This document shows positions 9,802 to 19,458 of a stretch of 64,000 nt of DNA, one piece after another. Position 1 is the first letter of the stretch. Every line of letters starts with the position of its first letter. The notes beneath the pieces are model-generated. The model worked only from the letters and a program-made list of their open reading frames with translations. It was not told the DNA's origin and did not search any database. The stretch is from Gadus chalcogrammus. Its lineage: Eukaryota > Chordata > Actinopteri > Gadiformes > Gadidae. The DNA lies in assembly GCF_026213295.1 (NCBI RefSeq), contig NC_079412.1, positions 17,554,837 to 17,618,836 on the forward strand, written 5' to 3'. The position numbers and the translations under genes were made by a program.

Positions 9802-11645
9802 TGCCCATCGAACTGCAGAGCCACAGTTCGGGTGGGGCCGCCACTGGCTCTCAAGCTGTTTCACATAACATGGATGCGTCTGGATTGATTTCGTCTTGCC
9901 CCCATTTGGATGTCGATATGGGCGGCATGAAGGTCCCTTGTCTGGTGGACACCGGCTCCATGGTGTCTACCATTTCTGAGAGCTTCTTTCGCCAACATCT
10001 TGAACCTTGGGGCCAGGAGCGCCTCCGTTCTTGTCATTGGTTGGAGCTCAGAGCTGCCAACGGTCTGACTATTCCTTACCTCGGATATTTGGAACTTGAC
10101 GTGAAACTTTGTGGCAAATTGATGCCGCAATGCGGTGTTTTGGTGGTTAGGGACCCGCCTGGTGGCATGCCTTCTCGAGTGCCTGGTATCCTGGGGATGA
10201 ACGTGATTCGTAAGTGCTACCATGACCTTTTTGGCCAACATGGTGTAGCGTTGTTCTCCCAGGTCTGCATCTCTGAAGCCCCCAAGCCAGTTGTGCAGGC
10301 ACTGCAACAGTGTCATCATGCAAGTGTCCTATCTCCCTCAGACACTCCAGGGGCGGTGAAGGTCAGGGGTAAGAGGAGCTGGCAGATTCCGGGTGGTGTT
10401 ATGAGAATGGTGGCCGCCACATGTTCTGAGCAGTACTCAGGTTCTACGGTACTTTTTGAGCCTTTGGATGCTGGTTTGCCTGCGGGGTTGCTGGCTTCCC
10501 CTTCTTTAGTTTGCGTTATAAGGGGTACAGCCTATATACCTGTTATTAATGTTGGCTGCAACGATGTTATGTTGTACCCCCGCACTGTTGTTGGCACACT
10601 GGACTTCGTGAACGTGGTCAGCCTTCCTGCAGGAGTCACCGAGGTGCCATCAAATGTGGCCACTGTGTCTTCCCAGACAGCTTCACCCAGTGTGCAGCAA
10701 CAGGTGGACGATGTGGATGTGTCGCCATTGTCGGTTGGTGAACAGGGTCAGGTGAGGTCACTACTTGGACATTACGCTTCAGTTTTCTCCACCAGTGACA
10801 CCGATCTGGGTTGTACTAACCTCATCTCCCACGACATTCCTTTGATTGATGATACTCCAGTGGCGCAGCGTTATAGGCGCATTCCACCCTCAGAGTATGA
10901 GGTGGTGAAGGAACACATCAATCAACTGCTCTCATCTCAAGTAATTCGGGAGAGTAGCAGCCCCTACGCGTCCCCGATTGTGTTGGTACGGAAAAAGGGT
11001 GGCAAACTACGCATGTGCGTTGATTACCGGCAGCTTAATCGTAAGACCCGCAGAGACGCCTTCCCTCTACCACGCATAGAAGAGTCTTTGGACGCATTGT
11101 CCGGTGCTTGCTGGTTTTCAACCCTGGACTTGACCAGTGGCTGTCACCAGGTGCCAGTCACTGAGACCGACCGGCCAAAGACCGCGTTTTGTACACCTTT
11201 CGGTTTATTTGAGTGGAACAGAATGCCTTTTGGGCTCTGTAATGCGCCCAGCACTTTCCAAAGGTTGATGCAACGCATCTTTGGTGACCAGCAGTGTCAG
11301 TCTTTATTGTTATATCTTGATGATATTGTTGTGTTCTCCTCCACTATTGAACAGCATCTGGAGCGACTCAAAGTGGTGCTGGAGCGGCTTCAATGCGAGG
11401 GGCTTAAAGCCAAGCTCAGCAAGTGCTCGTTCTTTCGTAAAGAGGTGCACTACTTGGGCCATGTGATATCGGCTGATGGTGTCTCCACAGATCCGGCCAA
11501 GATTGAAGTGGTTGCTAATTGGCCGTTTCCCGCTACTGCCTCGGAGCTTCGTTCTTTCCTTGGTTTCGCCAGTTATTACCGGCGGTTTGTGGAGGGATTT
11601 CCAGGTGTTGGACTGAAGAGTGTAACAAGAACTTTGAAACACTGA
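9801..11645 (+). pseudogene. pol: Element B copy 1: pol part 1, protease and reverse transcriptase
   Basis: 614 open codons of Ty3/gypsy polyprotein in the -1 frame relative to gag; the first codon marked is GTG, so expression would need a frameshift. The protease has Asp-Thr-Gly-Ser at residue 50. RT follows with its first catalytic Asp near 443 and YLDD near 505-508, both kept. The Gly-Tyr of the motif after the first Asp is Gly-Cys here. After the RRFVEGF thumb/connection motif the frame breaks: about 30 codons that A has between this motif and RNase H are deleted, and the last 14 residues are out-of-frame. All B copies share this lesion. Confidence 0.9.
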
Positions 11646-13852
11646 AAGCGAAGCTCACCACTGCGCCCGTGTTGGCTTATGCAGACTTCACCCTTCCATT
11701 CATTCTGGAGGTCGATGCAAGCTATGGTGGCTTGGGCGCAGTCCTCTCTCAGACTCAGGCGGGCAAGGTGAGGCCGATAGCCTATGCTAGCAGGGGCCTG
11801 CGACCTACAGAGAGGAACATGGCGAACTATAGCTCTATGAAACTCGAGTTCTTGGCCCTTAAGTGGGCCATGACAGAGAAGTTCAGAGAGTACTTGTTGG
11901 GAAATAGATGTGTTGTGTATACTGATAACAACCCCCTCAGTCATTTGTCTTCTGCTAAGCTGGCTGCTACTGAGCAGAGGTGGGCAGCCCAGCTAGCCTC
12001 TTTCGATTTCGAAATCAAGTATCGATCAGGGAAGAGCAACACCAATGCCGATGCTCTCTCTCGTCAGCACCTATCTGGTCCCCAGGATGTAGAGGCGATG
12101 CTTCCAGGGACAGCCATACCGAAGGCTTTGCAGCAAGCGTTGGGTTTGGGAAAGGCAGAGGCCACCCAAGCTACCATCACAGCCATGCCACAGCTTACTC
12201 CGCCTGAACTTCGTCTCGCTCAACAGACTGACCCTGTGATACAGGAACTGTTGGTGTTTTGGAGGAGGAAGCAGCGTCCTAGTAGTGAGGAGCGGGCACA
12301 GCTCTCCCAAGCTACGCTAGTGTTGCTGCGGCAGTGGGATCGCCTGCTTGAGAGGGATGATGTCCTGTACCGAAAAGTGTTCCGACCTGATGGTGCTGAA
12401 GCCATGTACCAGCTGTTGTTACCCAATGTACTGAGAGACGAGGTCCTGACCCAAGTGCACCAAGAGCATGGTCACCAGGGGGTGGAGCGAACACTAGCGC
12501 TTCTCCGGTCTCGATGCTACTGGCCTGCTATGTCCTCCGATGTAGCCCGTTGGTGTCAGCAATGTGAGAGGTGTCAAGTGGCCAAGGATGTTCACCCAAG
12601 GGTGCACGGAGTCATGGGACATCTCTTGGCTTCCCGCCCCAACGAAATCCTTGCCATCGACTACACTACTCTAGAGCCGGCCCAGAATGGTCTAGAGAGC
12701 GTTTTGGTCCTTACTGATGTTTTTAGTAAGTACACCATGGCTATCCCTACTCGGGACCAGCGCGCAACCACTGTAGCAAGGGTTTTGGTGTCAGAGTGGT
12801 TTTATAAGTTTGGTGTCCCCGCTCGTTTGCATTCTGACCAGGGCCGTAACTTCGAAAGCTCGCTCATTCAACAATTGTGTAACTTGTATGGTATCGTAAA
12901 ATCACGTACTACCCCGTACCACCCCGAAGGAAATGGTCAATGCGAGCGGTTTAACCGGACACTCCACAACCTGCTGCGTACTCTGCCAGTGTCTCGTAAA
13001 AGGGATTGGCATACGTGTCTTCCTCACGTCCTTTATTGTTACAACACGACTCCCCACCAATCAACGGGAGAATCTCCCTTTGCCTTGATGTTCGGGCAGG
13101 AACCAAGGCTACCACTCGATTTCTTGTTGGGTAGGGTCGAGAGCCCGGTCGGGGGGTCCATCCATGAGTGGGTGCAAGAGCATCAAGCCCGCTTGGAGGT
13201 GGCCTTTGAAGGCGCAAGGGAGCGCTTGAAACATGCTGCCGCTCGGCGAAGGCGAGTCCATGATCAGCATGTAATAGATTTGCCTTTGCAGGAAGGGCAG
13301 TTGGTGTACTTGCGCGACTTCAGGGCCAGGGGGCCCCAGAAGACCCGAGATCGGTGGAGCTCGATGAAGTATCGAGTGTTGAGGATGCCTAGAGAGGGTG
13401 GCTCAGTGTATACTATTGCGCCAGTAGACGATGAGACAAAGGGCAGACAGGTCCACCGCACTATGCTGAAGGCGGTCGTAGGGGTGGACTCACCTCGTCC
13501 TGCCTCTTCCCACAACTCGTCACCCAGGGACGAACCATCTCCAGAAGAGGAGCCTCCATTTGAGTATGATTTGTTAGTCCTTGACCAACGACCTTTTGTG
13601 GCAAATTCTGCCATACCATCCGCCGGACCAATTATGTCCCAAGGGCCTTCATCAATTCCAAACCCGGGGGCATCCTCATGTTCTCCTTTGGTCACTTGCC
13701 CTGATTCCAGCAACATGGGTCCACGCCGGACCCCACGTCAAACGGCTGGTCAGCACCCGAATGTGAGTGCATCGTCTTCCGCGGCCTGCTGGAGAGGCGC
13801 AAGTGGCCAACCCTTCTGCTTCTGTGTCCAACTCAGTGTCTGCCTTGTTTAG
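11609..13852 (+). pseudogene. pol: Element B copy 1: pol part 2, RNase H and integrase
   Basis: Continuation of the B polyprotein in another frame, beginning at the Trp-Thr codons that follow the deletion. The same open frame extends upstream to 11519, but that stretch only shadows RT. It holds RNase H (LEVDAS, LEFLALKWA, YTDNNP and NADALSR carry the catalytic Asp/Glu), the integrase HHCC finger (HQEHGHQG then CQQCERC), and the D,D,E core (IDYTT, HSDQG, and the Glu in NGQCERFNRT). A GPY/F-like module and a Pro/Ser-rich tail follow. No chromodomain is visible. The integrase itself is complete, unlike in A. It has no start of its own. Confidence 0.9.
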
Positions 13853-13876
13853 ACCCTGGAGTTAGCTTGTTGTGTT

Positions 13877-13913
13877 GATCGTCGGGACGACGATCCAAGA
13901 AGGTGGGGTAGAA
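13877..13913 (+). other. Element B copy 1: hairpin and polypurine tract before 3' LTR
   Basis: GATCGTCG-GGA-CGACGATC (13877-13895) is a perfect 8-bp stem with a 3-base loop. It is followed by the purine-rich AAGAAGGTGGGGTAGAA (13897-13913), the expected plus-strand primer, and then by the LTR start TGTAGCAGG. The position is diagnostic of the internal/3' LTR boundary. Confidence 0.75.
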
Positions 13914-14268
13914 TGTAGCAGGATAGAGGTGCTATCCATGTTAGTCACGGTTAAGTACCACTAGTGGCCGTCATGATGTGGGCGGTATAAAAGCAGCCAT
14001 CCTCCACCTGCCTCTTTCTTTTTGCGCTCCTGTCACTTGCGCGTCACTTCCGGGCCAAAAGGTAGTCTGGTCCGATAGGGCGACTATTTGTTGCTGCTTC
14101 AGGGTTTTCGTGCGAGCTATGGTGTAAGTTCTTGTAAGCAAGTTATTTTAAGTATTCTTTCGTGGCAATGTAGTTGATGCTGTCTGATGGCTAACGCTAG
14201 TGTGTTCTCAGGTAAACGCTGATGACGGCCGGAGTCCTCTCTCACTCCCTCCTCCTGTGTGAACGCGA

Positions 14269-14292
14269 GTGTGTGTGTGTGTGTGTGTGTGT
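14269..14292. repeat. (GT)12 microsatellite in B LTR
   Basis: Twelve perfect GT units. The same length is seen at 29648-29671, 41784-41807 and 57160-57183, so it has not drifted between units. Confidence 0.95.
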
Positions 14293-14422
14293 ATGCCAGT
14301 GTTTGGTCGTAAACAGGTATGTGTTAGCATAGCAAACAACTGTAGCATTTCTGTTTTATGTAGCCACACTAACATCATGTTTGGTCGTAAACAGGACCAA
14401 CTGCAATCAGCTCATTGGGGCT

Positions 14423-14615
14423 GCTGCTGCTTTGCCAGGCTGATCTTGCCTTCCCACGCTACTCTGCTTCGCTGCTGCTTTGCCAGGCTGATCTTGCCTT
14501 CCCACGCTACTCTGCTTCGCTGCTGCTTTGCTAGGCTGATCTTGCCTTTCCACGCTACTCTGCTTCGCTGCTGCATTGCTGGCTGATATTGCCTTTCCAC
14601 GCTACTCCGCTTCAC
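14423..14615 (+). repeat. 48-bp minisatellite in B LTR, about 4 copies
   Basis: Period measured from TTTGCCAGGCTGATC at 14431, 14479 and 14527, with a diverged fourth copy near 14575. As 48 is divisible by three, an open frame runs through it (a 16-residue repeat on both strands); this is a by-product of the period, not evidence for a protein. Confidence 0.9.
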
Positions 14616-14814
14616 TGCTGCTGCACGCCGTGTTGTTTACTTCACGTGCTTTGCTCCGGCTGGCACCTCGTGCCTACTGCCGCCTGTCGCTGCGGCGCAC
14701 CCCCCCCCGAGTAGTTCTACCAAGGGTGTTCATCCAGTGTGCCTTTTAACCGGTGTTTCCCCCCATCCGTGTGTGCATGAGTGTTGATGTGTGTTCTAAT
14801 TATTTGAATGATTT

Positions 14815-14963
14815 GTTTTCTTTTGGTTTGATTACTTATCTAGTTCTGCGTTTATCTCAACTATTTTGTGTGTATTGTTTTTCTTTTGGTTTGATTACTT
14901 ATTTAGTTCTGCGTTTATCTCAACTATTTTGTGTGTATTGTTTGTTTTCTTTTGATTTACTTA
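14815..14963 (+). repeat. 63-bp tandem repeat in B LTR
   Basis: TTTTGGTTTGATTAC recurs at 14821 and 14884 (period 63), with a shortened third start at 14950 that is interrupted by the HEL fragment. T-rich, with no coding signal. Confidence 0.85.
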
Positions 14964-15030
14964 TTAGGGGTCCAAGCCAACAGGTTGGATCCCTATTGTT
15001 TTTGTAAGGATTTTTTTTATTATACTTCCG
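14964..15030 (-). mobile_element. HEL fragment 1: Helitron-like 3' terminus between B and A
   Basis: 67 bases belonging to neither element. On the minus strand it runs from the integrase break, through an A-rich stretch, to an imperfect hairpin (GGGATCCAACC / GGCTTGGACCC) and ends CTAA followed by T. A hairpin just before CTRR next to a T is the hallmark of Helitron 3' ends. Teleost genomes contain abundant repeats with a similar GGGTCCAAGC terminus (recalled, not searched). Its TAA supplies the stop codon of the A pol frame. Confidence 0.45.
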
Positions 15031-18000
15031 CCCTGGTCGGAATGTAACCGAGACGGGACACCAAATTTATAAAACCATTCTGATACAAGGACCTTGGCCA
15101 CTGTGGTTGCACGCTGATCCCGAGTAGGAACAGCTATGGTGTATTTACTAAAAACATCTGTCATTACCAAGACATTTTCGACACCATTCTGTGCAGGCTC
15201 AAGGGTAGTGTAGTCGATGGCAACGATTTCATTAGGACGCGATGCCAACAGATGGCCCATATAGCTGTTAGCTGTTGGGTGGACATCTTTGGCGACTTGA
15301 CACCTCTCACATGCCTGACACCATTGAGCCACATCAGAGGACATGCCTGGCCAATAGCACCGGGACCGCAGCAGCGCCAAAGTGCGCTCCACTCCCTGAT
15401 GACCATGCTCCTGATGGACCTGGTTTAAAACTTCGCTGGTGAGAGCCTCGGGCAACAACAACTGAAAAGTGGGCTCCGCACCATCAGAGCGGAACACCTG
15501 GTGGTACAGGACCCCGTCCCTCTCGACCAGGCGATCCCACTGACGGAGCAGAATCAGTGCAGACTGTGACAGTTGTGCCCGCTCCTCGTGGCTAGGACGC
15601 TGCTTTCTCTCAAAAAACGGCATAAACTCTAAAATCACCGGGTCAGCCTGCTGAAGGGTACAGATCTCAGGGGTGGTGTGCTGTGGCAGGGCTACAATGG
15701 TAGCTTGGATTACCTCATCCTCTCTCAGTGCCAGGGCTTGTTGCAGAGGCTTGGGCATGGCAGTACCAGGGAGCATAGCCTCAATATCCTGAGGACCAGG
15801 TGGGCATTGGCGAGACAGCGCGTCGGCATTCTGGTTACTCCTCCCTGACCGATACTTAATGTCGAAGTCGAAGGACGCCAGCTGGGCTGCCCATCGCTGC
15901 TCAGCTGCACACAGTTTAGCAGAAGTTAAATGACTCAAAGGGTTATTGTCTGTATAGACAATACACTTATGACCCAACAGGTACTCTCGAAACTTTTCAG
16001 TCATGGCCCACTTAAGGGCCAGGAACTCAAGTTTCATGGAACTATAATTGGTCATGTTCCTTTCTGTTGGTCTCAAGCCGCGGCTAGCATAAGCTATCGG
16101 CCGCACCTTTCCTGCTTGTTCCTGTGAGAGCACTGCCCCCAAGCCACCATGGCTCGCATCCACCTCCAGGATAAAAGGGAGGGTAAAATCTGCATAGGCC
16201 AATACTGGTGCAGTAGTGAGCCTTGCCTTCAACGCTTTAAAACCTTGTTCACACTCGTCAGTCCACTGCTCGATGACACCATGTTTGGACTTCTTACCCG
16301 TCTTTGTGCTCCCAAACTCTGCCACAGCCTTATGCAGCGGGGCTGCCAACTTGGCAAAACCCTCTACAAACCGCCGATAGTAGCTGGCAAAGCCAAGAAA
16401 AGACCGCAGCTCAGAGACAGTCTTAGGCATTGGCCAATTAGCGACTGCCTCAACCTTGCCGGGCTCCGTGGAGACACCGTCTCTAGATATTACATGGCCC
16501 AAATAATGCACCTCCTTCTGGAAGAAAGAGCATTTACTGAGCTTTGCCTTTAGGCCCTCATTTTTGAGTCGGTCCAGCACAACCCGCAACCGCTCCAGGT
16601 GTTGTTCCACGGTCGATGAAAACACAACGATGTCATCAAGATACAACAGTAATGACTCGCATTGTTTGTCTCCAAAAATACGCTGCATGAGCCTCTGAAA
16701 TGTGCCAGGAGCATTACAAAGACCAAAGGGCATGCGGTTCCATTCAAACAAACCAAACGGGGTGCAAAAGGCAGTTTTTGGCTTGTCTGCCTCAGTAACT
16801 GGCACTTGATTGTAGCCACTGGTTAAGTCTAGGGTGGTAAACCAGCGGGCACCTGAAAGCGCATCAAGTGACTCCTCAATGCGAGGCAGCAGAAAGGCAT
16901 CCTTCCTAGTCTTGCTATTGAGTTGCCTGTAGTCAACACACATACGCAGAGTGCCATCCTTTTTCCTCACCAACACAATTGGGGACGCATAGGGACTACT
17001 ACTTTCCCTGATTACCTGGGATGAGAGCAGCTGATTGATGTGTTCTTTCACGACCTCGTATTCCGATGGTGGTATACGCCTATAGCGCTGCCTTACAGGG
17101 GCATCATCAACCACCGGGATGTCATGGGAGATCAGCCTGGTACAGCCCAGATCTCCATCATGGGCTGAGAAAACAGGGGCATACTGTCTCAGCAGAGACC
17201 TCACCTGGAGCTGTTCCTCTGCAGACAACGAGGACAGGTCTACATCCTCTGCCTGCTGCTGTACAGTAGGGGCAACTGTCTGAGATGACAACATGGCCAC
17301 ACAAGATGGCACCTCACTGACACCTGGAGGAAGGCTCACGACATTTACTGCATCGAGTGTGCCAACGACAGTGCGAGCATACAACACAACGTCGGTCGAG
17401 CCTACATTGGTGACAGGTATGTATGCTGTTCCCCTGATCACTTGAACCAGGGCAGGGGAAGCAAGCAAACCAGCAGGCAACCCAGAGGCCGGGGGCTCAA
17501 ACAACACTGTGGAACCAAGATACTTCTCAGCACATGTGGCTGCCACGATCTTCATGACCCCACCAGGAATACGCCAAGCCCCCTTACCTCTGACCTTTGC
17601 CCTTCCTGAACTATCCGGAGGGGTCTGAGCATCCACATGTCGACACTGCTGCAGTGCCTGCACAACAGGGGATGGAGTCCCAGATACACAGGACTGAGCG
17701 AACAACTCCTCACCATACTGTCCAAAGAGCTCTTGGTAGCATTTGCGAATCACATTCATACCCAGAACACCAGGCACTTGAGCAGGCGTACCGCCAGGAG
17801 GGTCCTTTACAACCAACACTCCACAATTTGGCATCAACTTTCCACAAAGTTGTACCTCAAGCTCTAAGTAGCCAATGTATGGTATAGCTAAACCATTAGC
17901 AGCTCGAAGCTGCAACCAGTGGCATGACTGGAGGCGCTCCTGACCCCAAAGCTCAAAATACTGATGAAAAAAGCTCTCCGACACACAGGACACCATAGAC

Positions 18001-18128
18001 CCCGTATCCACTAGACACGGAACCATCACTCCACCCATGCTCACATCGACATGAGGACAAGACGAGATCAGCTTAGGAACATTTAAAACACTAAAACCAG
18101 CTTGTGAGCCCATAGCCGCCCCACCCAA
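14964..18128 (-). CDS. pol: Element A copy 2: pol, integrase truncated (1054 aa)
   Basis: Open Ty3/gypsy polyprotein. Protease: D41 of Asp-Thr-Gly-Ser. RT: D434 and YLDD at 496-499. RNase H: D657, E701, D727, D769. Integrase: H905/H910 region and C940/C943 of the zinc finger, then D982 and D1041 of the D,D,E core. After D1041-Gln-Gly-Gly the homology ends (near 15031) and the last 20 residues come from the HEL fragment, so the catalytic Glu and the C-terminal module are missing. Integration is therefore not possible with this protein, but protease, RT and RNase H look intact. The marked start is TTG; the frame is open further upstream to the gag overlap. Identical to copy 5 by eye. Confidence 0.92.
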   Translation of the reverse strand: MGGAAMGSQAGFSVLNVPKLISSCPHVDVSMGGVMVPCLVDTGSMVSCVSESFFHQYFELWGQERLQSCHWLQLRAANGLAIPYIGYLELEVQLCGKLMPNCGVLVVKDPPGGTPAQVPGVLGMNVIRKCYQELFGQYGEELFAQSCVSGTPSPVVQALQQCRHVDAQTPPDSSGRAKVRGKGAWRIPGGVMKIVAATCAEKYLGSTVLFEPPASGLPAGLLASPALVQVIRGTAYIPVTNVGSTDVVLYARTVVGTLDAVNVVSLPPGVSEVPSCVAMLSSQTVAPTVQQQAEDVDLSSLSAEEQLQVRSLLRQYAPVFSAHDGDLGCTRLISHDIPVVDDAPVRQRYRRIPPSEYEVVKEHINQLLSSQVIRESSSPYASPIVLVRKKDGTLRMCVDYRQLNSKTRKDAFLLPRIEESLDALSGARWFTTLDLTSGYNQVPVTEADKPKTAFCTPFGLFEWNRMPFGLCNAPGTFQRLMQRIFGDKQCESLLLYLDDIVVFSSTVEQHLERLRVVLDRLKNEGLKAKLSKCSFFQKEVHYLGHVISRDGVSTEPGKVEAVANWPMPKTVSELRSFLGFASYYRRFVEGFAKLAAPLHKAVAEFGSTKTGKKSKHGVIEQWTDECEQGFKALKARLTTAPVLAYADFTLPFILEVDASHGGLGAVLSQEQAGKVRPIAYASRGLRPTERNMTNYSSMKLEFLALKWAMTEKFREYLLGHKCIVYTDNNPLSHLTSAKLCAAEQRWAAQLASFDFDIKYRSGRSNQNADALSRQCPPGPQDIEAMLPGTAMPKPLQQALALREDEVIQATIVALPQHTTPEICTLQQADPVILEFMPFFERKQRPSHEERAQLSQSALILLRQWDRLVERDGVLYHQVFRSDGAEPTFQLLLPEALTSEVLNQVHQEHGHQGVERTLALLRSRCYWPGMSSDVAQWCQACERCQVAKDVHPTANSYMGHLLASRPNEIVAIDYTTLEPAQNGVENVLVMTDVFSKYTIAVPTRDQRATTVAKVLVSEWFYKFGVPSRLHSDQGGSIIKKILTKTIGIQPVGLDP

Positions 18129-18164
18129 ACTGTGGCTCTTCAGTTCAGTGGGCTCTAGTTTCCC
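18106..18164 (-). promoter_or_regulatory. Element A copy 2: -1 frameshift site with downstream stem
   Basis: GGGAAAC at 18158-18164 precedes gag stop 18155-18157. GAGCCCA (18149-18155 on the plus strand) pairs with TGGGCTC (18106-18112). This is the copy with open frames on both sides, so the site could work here. Confidence 0.7.
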
Positions 18165-19207
18165 GACATCGAAGCGGGGCCAGACTGTCTACCCGGATTA
18201 GGTGGAGGTTGTGCAAAAGATTGAGAGTGAGGAGCACGCACGCCGTCACACTCTCTCGCATAATGGCCAGGCTGCTTACAACGCCGGCATATTACAGGGT
18301 CTGAACGAGATGGACGGCTGCGCCAGTTGGAGTCCTGCAAGCGTGCAATGCTTTCGGTGAGTTGATTCAGCTGCTCTTGCTGCCGCTTTAGCATCTCCCT
18401 CATCTCACTCACCTCAGACACTGGGGGTGAAGGGACAGGGCCATAATGGCCACCCTGAACGCCATACTGAACACCAGAGACTAAGTGGAGTGAATGACTG
18501 CGGGCCCTCATCCGAGCAGGTGAACCTTCACGCTCCCACTGGATTGCCTCGGCCCTGACCTCTAACAAGGTGCAGTCAGGCCAGTTACGCACAAACTGCT
18601 TCAACTGACGACGCAGGGAACCCTCTAAAACATGCTCAACAAACTGGTCTCTCAGAAGTGCCTCGGTATTTAACATACCGGTAGGCGCACGCTGTCTCAC
18701 CTTAGCCACGAGACCCATCAAAGCGAGGGAGAACTCCTGAAGAGTCTCTCCCTCCTGCTGCTTCCTGGAGAAGAATGCTTCCTGCAGAGCGACATAAGAC
18801 TCAGTACACCCGTATAATTCCTGCAAGATGGAAAGTATTTTACCAGGGTCCTCTCGGTCTGCATAAGAGCGATGCTTTATTTCCTCCTTAGCCTCACCCT
18901 CTAGGTGGTCGAAGAGAAAAAATGCACGGTCAGAGAAGGATAAATGCCGCGCCCTCATACATGCTTTTGCCTCTTCTATCCACTCACTCAGCCCTATACC
19001 TGTCCTCCCCCTAAAGATGGGACACTTCCTATCTCGGGGTATAAAGACTAGTCTCTCCGATACAGGGACACTAGAAGTGGAGGGAGCAGTAGATGGCTCA
19101 GAAGCAGCAGATGATGCACTAGGGCCAGCCTGCTCCTGCCGCAGCTGCTCATTGTCAGCCTTTAACTGGGCAATCAAGGCTTTGAGTTCCTGCAACTCTT
19201 CAGTCAT
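18155..19207 (-). CDS. gag: Element A copy 2: gag polyprotein (350 aa)
   Basis: Intact gag with N-terminal coiled-coil-like region, PNMA/Ty3-type capsid and one CCHC knuckle (C307, C310, H315, C320). With the pol frame downstream it forms the most complete A copy within the window together with copy 5. If transcribed from the LTR at 19459-20547 it could make particles with active protease and RT, though not integrase. Ends Met-Ser-Gly-Asn-stop, the last two codons being the slippery site. Confidence 0.92.
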   Translation of the reverse strand: MTEELQELKALIAQLKADNEQLRQEQAGPSASSAASEPSTAPSTSSVPVSERLVFIPRDRKCPIFRGRTGIGLSEWIEEAKACMRARHLSFSDRAFFLFDHLEGEAKEEIKHRSYADREDPGKILSILQELYGCTESYVALQEAFFSRKQQEGETLQEFSLALMGLVAKVRQRAPTGMLNTEALLRDQFVEHVLEGSLRRQLKQFVRNWPDCTLLEVRAEAIQWEREGSPARMRARSHSLHLVSGVQYGVQGGHYGPVPSPPVSEVSEMREMLKRQQEQLNQLTESIARLQDSNWRSRPSRSDPVICRRCKQPGHYARECDGVRAPHSQSFAQPPPNPGRQSGPASMSGN

Positions 19208-19318
19208 GACTCAACTGACACTACTCCCCAGATAAAACACTACACTAAAAAACTAGGCCTATAGCGAGGAACCTCACCCGAAACGGCACGGGGATCCGCT
19301 GGGAACACTGCTGCTTTG

Positions 19319-19353
<35 letters not shown>

Positions 19354-19438
19354 GCTCAATATGCCTACAAAAAGAAAACAATATTAGAACAAAAAAATAA
19401 ATAAAACCAACGAACACGTCTCTGCCTAATTAGAGTGT
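19208..19438 (-). other. Element A copy 2: leader with poly(A) tract
   Basis: As in copy 1. The poly(A) run is 30 bases (19321-19350 on the plus strand as T). Confidence 0.6.
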
Positions 19439-19456
19439 ATCCTGCCGACAACGCCA
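19439..19456 (-). other. Element A copy 2: tRNA-Ser primer-binding site
   Basis: The same 18 bases as at 2326-2343, directly inside the 5' LTR end. Confidence 0.65.
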
Positions 19457-19458
19457 AG

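Larger units (their letters stand above)
13914..14963 (+). mobile_element. Element B copy 1: 3' LTR, cut by HEL fragment
   Basis: Begins TGTAGCAGGATAGAGG directly after the polypurine tract. TATAAAA at 13986-13992 marks a likely promoter. Downstream are a (GT)12 run (14269-14292), four 48-bp repeats and two 63-bp repeats. I see no AATAAA and no matching LTR upstream, so the right-hand end is probably missing. The promoter points into element A of the next unit, antisense to it. Confidence 0.7.

Noticed and set aside
11519..11608. Upstream 90 bases of the B RNase H-integrase frame as a real N-terminus
   Set aside because: They overlap the RT frame in another phase and match nothing in A; the homology starts at 11609.
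13300..13852. Chromodomain at the end of B integrase
   Set aside because: After the GPY/F-like module there is only a Pro/Ser-rich tail, without the aromatic cage pattern of chromodomains.
14269..14615. 105-codon Cys/Leu-rich frame over the GT run and 48-bp repeats
   Set aside because: Its open state follows from repeat periods that avoid stops; the reverse strand is open too. It lies in an LTR.
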